Shown: one piece after another, positions 61,010 through 64,000 of the stretch
How positions within the stretch are numbered: position 1 is the stretch's first letter
Layout: every line of letters starts with the position of its first letter
From: Vitellaria paradoxa
Taxonomy: Eukaryota > Streptophyta > Magnoliopsida > Ericales > Sapotaceae
Reading direction: 5' to 3'
DNA length: 64,000 nt
NCBI GenBank assembly: GCA_019916065.1
Contig: CM034238.1
Location: 2,444,199 to 2,508,198, forward strand
The notes under the pieces: generated by a model
Database searches by the model: none
What the model saw: only the letters and a program-made list of their open reading frames with translations
What the model was told of the DNA's origin: nothing
Made by a program: the position numbers and the translations under genes

Positions 61010-61914
61010 AATTATCGCTGCGTTTGGGTGGGGGTAAAAAAAATTCTTAAAAAAGTAAAAATAATAAAAAAATTTTAAAAATTATTTATTTTTTTATCTT
61101 ATTACATAAATTACAAAATTAAAATTTACTTTACTTTATCTTAGCCTTGTATGGTGTAGTAAAAAATAAGATAAAATGTACTTTAGATTAATTTTGGTGT
61201 CTTTTTTTTCTTGAAAAGTAACAATCCATGGGAATAGTTTTCTAAATTCATTCTAACAGATTCAAAAAAATTCACATAAAATAATGACAATGGTGCTCGT
61301 TTAACAGTTTTCGGCACAAAAAATATAATTATAAAAAAATTTTACGCATTCTGTTAACTTATTTCTAAATTTTTTATTTTTTATGTGAAATATTAAAATT
61401 TTTTAAAATTAATAATAATAAAAAATTAATAATATAAAAATTATTAGAGATTTATAATAATTTATTGCGCTTGTTAGTATGCCAAACGAGGTCTCATTTT
61501 TTAGCGCACTAAACGTGCCGTATATATTTTTTATTCTTTTGCGTCGGCTACCCTCCCCTGTTTATTATTTCCGCGGTTCAATCCACAGTTTTACTCTATA
61601 CTGATTTTTTTTTTTTTTCACCTCTCTCTCTATTCATTATTTTACTCAAAATTAATTTAAAAATTTTATAAAAAATGTGTTTTCACCAAAGAAAATAACT
61701 TTGTAAATATTTTGACTACCTGAATATAAGTGTTTGTTTCACCAGAAAATAAAACTGAAGGTAATTTTTTTATGACAAATATTCTGTTATGAAAAAAAAA
61801 ATATTAAACTGTTTGGTAAAAAAAATGAAAATAAATCTAAATTGTTTTTAATAAAATCTGCTGTATAATCATTAATAACATTAATTATTACATTTAAATA
61901 TGGAAATACATTAA
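61010..61914. other. Spacer upstream of UBC12
   Basis: A MITE-family relic occupies about 61018-61150 (GCGTTTGGGTGGGGGTAAAAA, TTTTTATCTTATTACATAAATTAC). The remainder, to the next MITE, is AT-rich with no gene seen. Confidence 0.45.
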
Positions 61915-62076
61915 AGGGTGTGTTTGGAGTGATAAAAAAAGAGATATAATAAGATAAAATCAAATAAGTTGTGGATTCGTAATTCGTGTAATGACATAGA
62001 AAACAAATAATTTTTAAAATTTTTTAATATTTTTTTTTACTAATTTTTAAAAATTTTTGTCACTCTAAATGAAACC
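61915..62076. mobile_element. MITE (162 bp), GTTTGGAGTGATAAAAA family
   Basis: Begins AGGGTGTGTTTGGAGTGAT and ends GTCACTCTAAATGAAACC, flanked by TAA at 61912-61914 and 62077-62079. The interior has GAGATATAATAAGATAAAAT and AATTTTTAAAATTTTTTAAT as in the other copies. Confidence 0.7.
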
Positions 62077-62174
62077 TAAATTTGAAAAGTAAAAATAAAG
62101 ACGACCTACGCAAAAAAGTTACTAAATATGAATATTAATAATATTTAAACTTAAATTTTTTAATAGACTATTAG

Positions 62175-62535
62175 GACCCTGTTTGGCATCAAGATAAACC
62201 TCTAAAAATCTCTATAAATCTCCAACAACCGCTTTATATCTAATTTTTCTGCCATCACTAATTTCAAAAACTTCTAATATTTCGCTAAAAAAATAAAAAA
62301 TCTGGAAATAAGTTAACCGAATGTGTTAATTTTTTATACAATCATATTTTTCGTGTCGAGAGCTTTCAAAGAAGTACCATTGTCGCTATTTTTATGAATT
62401 TTTTTAAATTCGTGGGAACGGATTTGGAAAACCGTTTTCACGGTTTGTAACTTTTCAGAAAAAACAGCGCCAAAATTAACCCAAAATCACATTTTATCTC
62501 AATTTATCTTATTTTTTCTTACTCCAAACAGGGCC
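62175..62535. mobile_element. Harbinger/Tourist-type MITE (361 bp)
   Basis: Begins GACCCTGTTTGGCATCA and ends CTTACTCCAAACAGGGCC; the two ends are inverted repeats. TAG occurs at both borders (62172-62174 and 62536-62538). The interior includes CTCTAAAAATCTCTATAAAT, shared with the copy at 15802. Confidence 0.7.
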
Positions 62536-62544
62536 TAGATGATT

Positions 62545-62905
62545 TAGGAAAGCATAAAATATATATATATATATATATATATCACTTTCTTGCTTAAAAT
62601 GATTTAGGTAACTACAAAATATATATATCACTTTCTTACTAGATGATTTAGGAAAGCATAAAATATATATATATATATATATATATCACTTCCTTGCTTA
62701 AAATGATTTAGGTAACTACAAAATATATATATCACTTTCTTACTTAAAATGATTTAGGTAACTACAAAATATATATATATATATATATATGTATCATTTT
62801 CTCACTAAAATGATTTAGGTAACTACAATGATTTAGGTAAAATGATTTACGTAACTACAATGATTTAGGTAACTACAATATATATATATATATATATATG
62901 TAATA
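62545..62905. repeat. Minisatellite of 'GATTTAGGTAACTACAA + (TA)n + TCACTTTCTT' units
   Basis: Two alternating unit types, GATTTAGGAAAGCATAAAA and GATTTAGGTAACTACAAAA, are each followed by a TA tract of variable length and (T/G)ATCA(C/T)TTTCTT. They repeat at least six times, with the final part collapsing into shorter AATGATTTAGGTAACTAC units. Length variation lies chiefly in the TA tracts. Confidence 0.85.
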
Positions 62906-64000
62906 CTTTCTTAATTAAAATTTTGGAAACTATTTTTTTTATTTTTTTGTGTTTTTTAAGAAATTTGGAATTTCTTTCTCTAAAATTTAGTCATTTTTAA
63001 GTAAACAATCGATTGAAATTTTTTATTTTATCAAAAATCAATTTTTTTTAACTTACATACTCAGAACCTACATTGCATTAGTGGAGTGTTTGAAGTTCTG
63101 AAAAAGTGAAAAAATTAAAAATTGATATAAAAGTTACACATAACAAAACTTAATTGAAGGAATTTAAAATTTTTTTGAAATTTTTTTAGAGAATTTGTAA
63201 TTCTAGATGAAACGATACATAATGAATAGAAAAGTATTAAGAGGGAAAAAAAATCTAAAAATATTTTCTAGTTTTTGTACAGATAAAAAGGAAATTTATA
63301 GCAAAATAAAAAGTTTTACACAAATTATTCTTCTGCATTAATGAACCAAAATTTTATATAAAATTTGAATATATGAACCTTTATTTTTATTTTTTTTAAA
63401 TTCAAAAATAACGCTAACGCTAACTATAACAAGTGTAAATATGGACAAACATTTTAGGCCCGAATTGCAGGATCCGTCAATGTCCGCTCCATTTCTTTGA
63501 GGCTCCAAATTGAACTTCCAGGCCCAAGTCCAGCAAATACCTTGAATTATTATTTTATTTATACGTTTTATAAAAATTAAGTTATTTTATTAAAATTTTG
63601 TAAAGAAAATATTTTAATACTAAATTACTTATTTTTATAAATTTTTAAAATTATTCTATATTTAAAAAAAATTAACAAGTTTATATAGGTGAGCCCTTGA
63701 AATACCTAGGCTTAAATGGACAATATATATATATATATATATGTATATTCTTAATCCAATCCATCCATTTGCTATCCTTAGTGTAACTGGTATTTGCACT
63801 TGGAGTTAATAATACTTTTAAGTTTAACAAAAAAAATAATTGTAAAGAAATTCAAAGTTTCAATTTATTAAACTTGAATAATTTATTCAAGTGTATAGTT
63901 ATTAAGCAGGTCCAACCGTGGAAGGAAGAAATTAATTGGGCCGTGGGAAAGTTTAGTGGGAACAACCTACGCAAAAAAACATGCAAGCTTGTTTAGGCAG
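62906..64000. other. AT-rich terminal spacer
   Basis: No gene recognised. It contains a TA microsatellite (about 63723-63742) and a short MITE-like stretch near 63082-63215 (GTGTTTGAAGTTCTGAAAAAG to TTCTAGATGAAACGATAC). Confidence 0.5.

Noticed and set aside
1..64000. CRISPR arrays, bacterial operons, tRNA or rRNA genes
   Set aside because: The DNA is eukaryotic; no regularly spaced conserved repeats, ribosome-binding-site/operon structure, or complete tRNA cloverleaf was found. B-box strings belong to SINE-like elements.

Overview
This is nuclear DNA of a eudicot plant. It is very AT-rich, has long spacers full of TA, GA and CT microsatellites, split genes with GT-AG introns, and old transposable elements typical of plants (Tat-like Ty3/gypsy, hAT, Harbinger-type MITEs, tRNA-related SINEs, a LINE relic, an endogenous caulimovirid). 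I could not identify the species.

Host genes, left to right. (1) Two tandem polyol/monosaccharide transporter genes of the PLT (major facilitator) family, both on the minus strand with the same three-exon structure (2509-4363 and 16044-17890). (2) A decayed pfkB-type pseudouridine-kinase-like pseudogene on the plus strand near 33.5-34 kb. (3) An eight-exon HVA22-like (REEP/TB2/DP1) gene, 35902-40573 plus strand, whose exon 2 carries one extra base that breaks the frame. (4) An intact two-exon GT77 arabinosyltransferase of the RRA family, 42666-45177 plus strand. (5) A NEDD8/RUB1-conjugating enzyme (UBC12/RCE1), 55190-58889 minus strand, with five coding exons and a long intron in its 5' leader.

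Mobile DNA. A 5'-half Tat-like gypsy relic (about 9.2-13.7 kb) sits between the two transporters. hAT-type non-autonomous elements lie at 1104-1935 and 8062-8774. Harbinger-type MITEs with TAA/TTA duplications recur throughout. SINE-like elements with 14-bp target duplications lie at 19.6 and 24.8 kb. About 1.6 kb of palindromic 'AATGACA...TGTCATT' repeats (21.2-22.8 kb) looks like a CACTA-type subterminal array. The largest insertion, about 45.7-54.0 kb on the minus strand, is a degraded endogenous pararetrovirus of Petuvirus/Florendovirus type. It is itself interrupted by a MITE.

History. The transporter pair arose by duplicating a unit made of the gene plus about 2 kb of 5' flank: block 13980-15950 matches 19140-20700. 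The gypsy and hAT elements later widened the first copy's upstream spacer. The host genes appear functionally unrelated to one another. I found no convincing sign of an undescribed multi-gene system; the most unusual items are the palindromic array, the nested MITE-in-virus insertion and the frameshifted HVA22-like gene.
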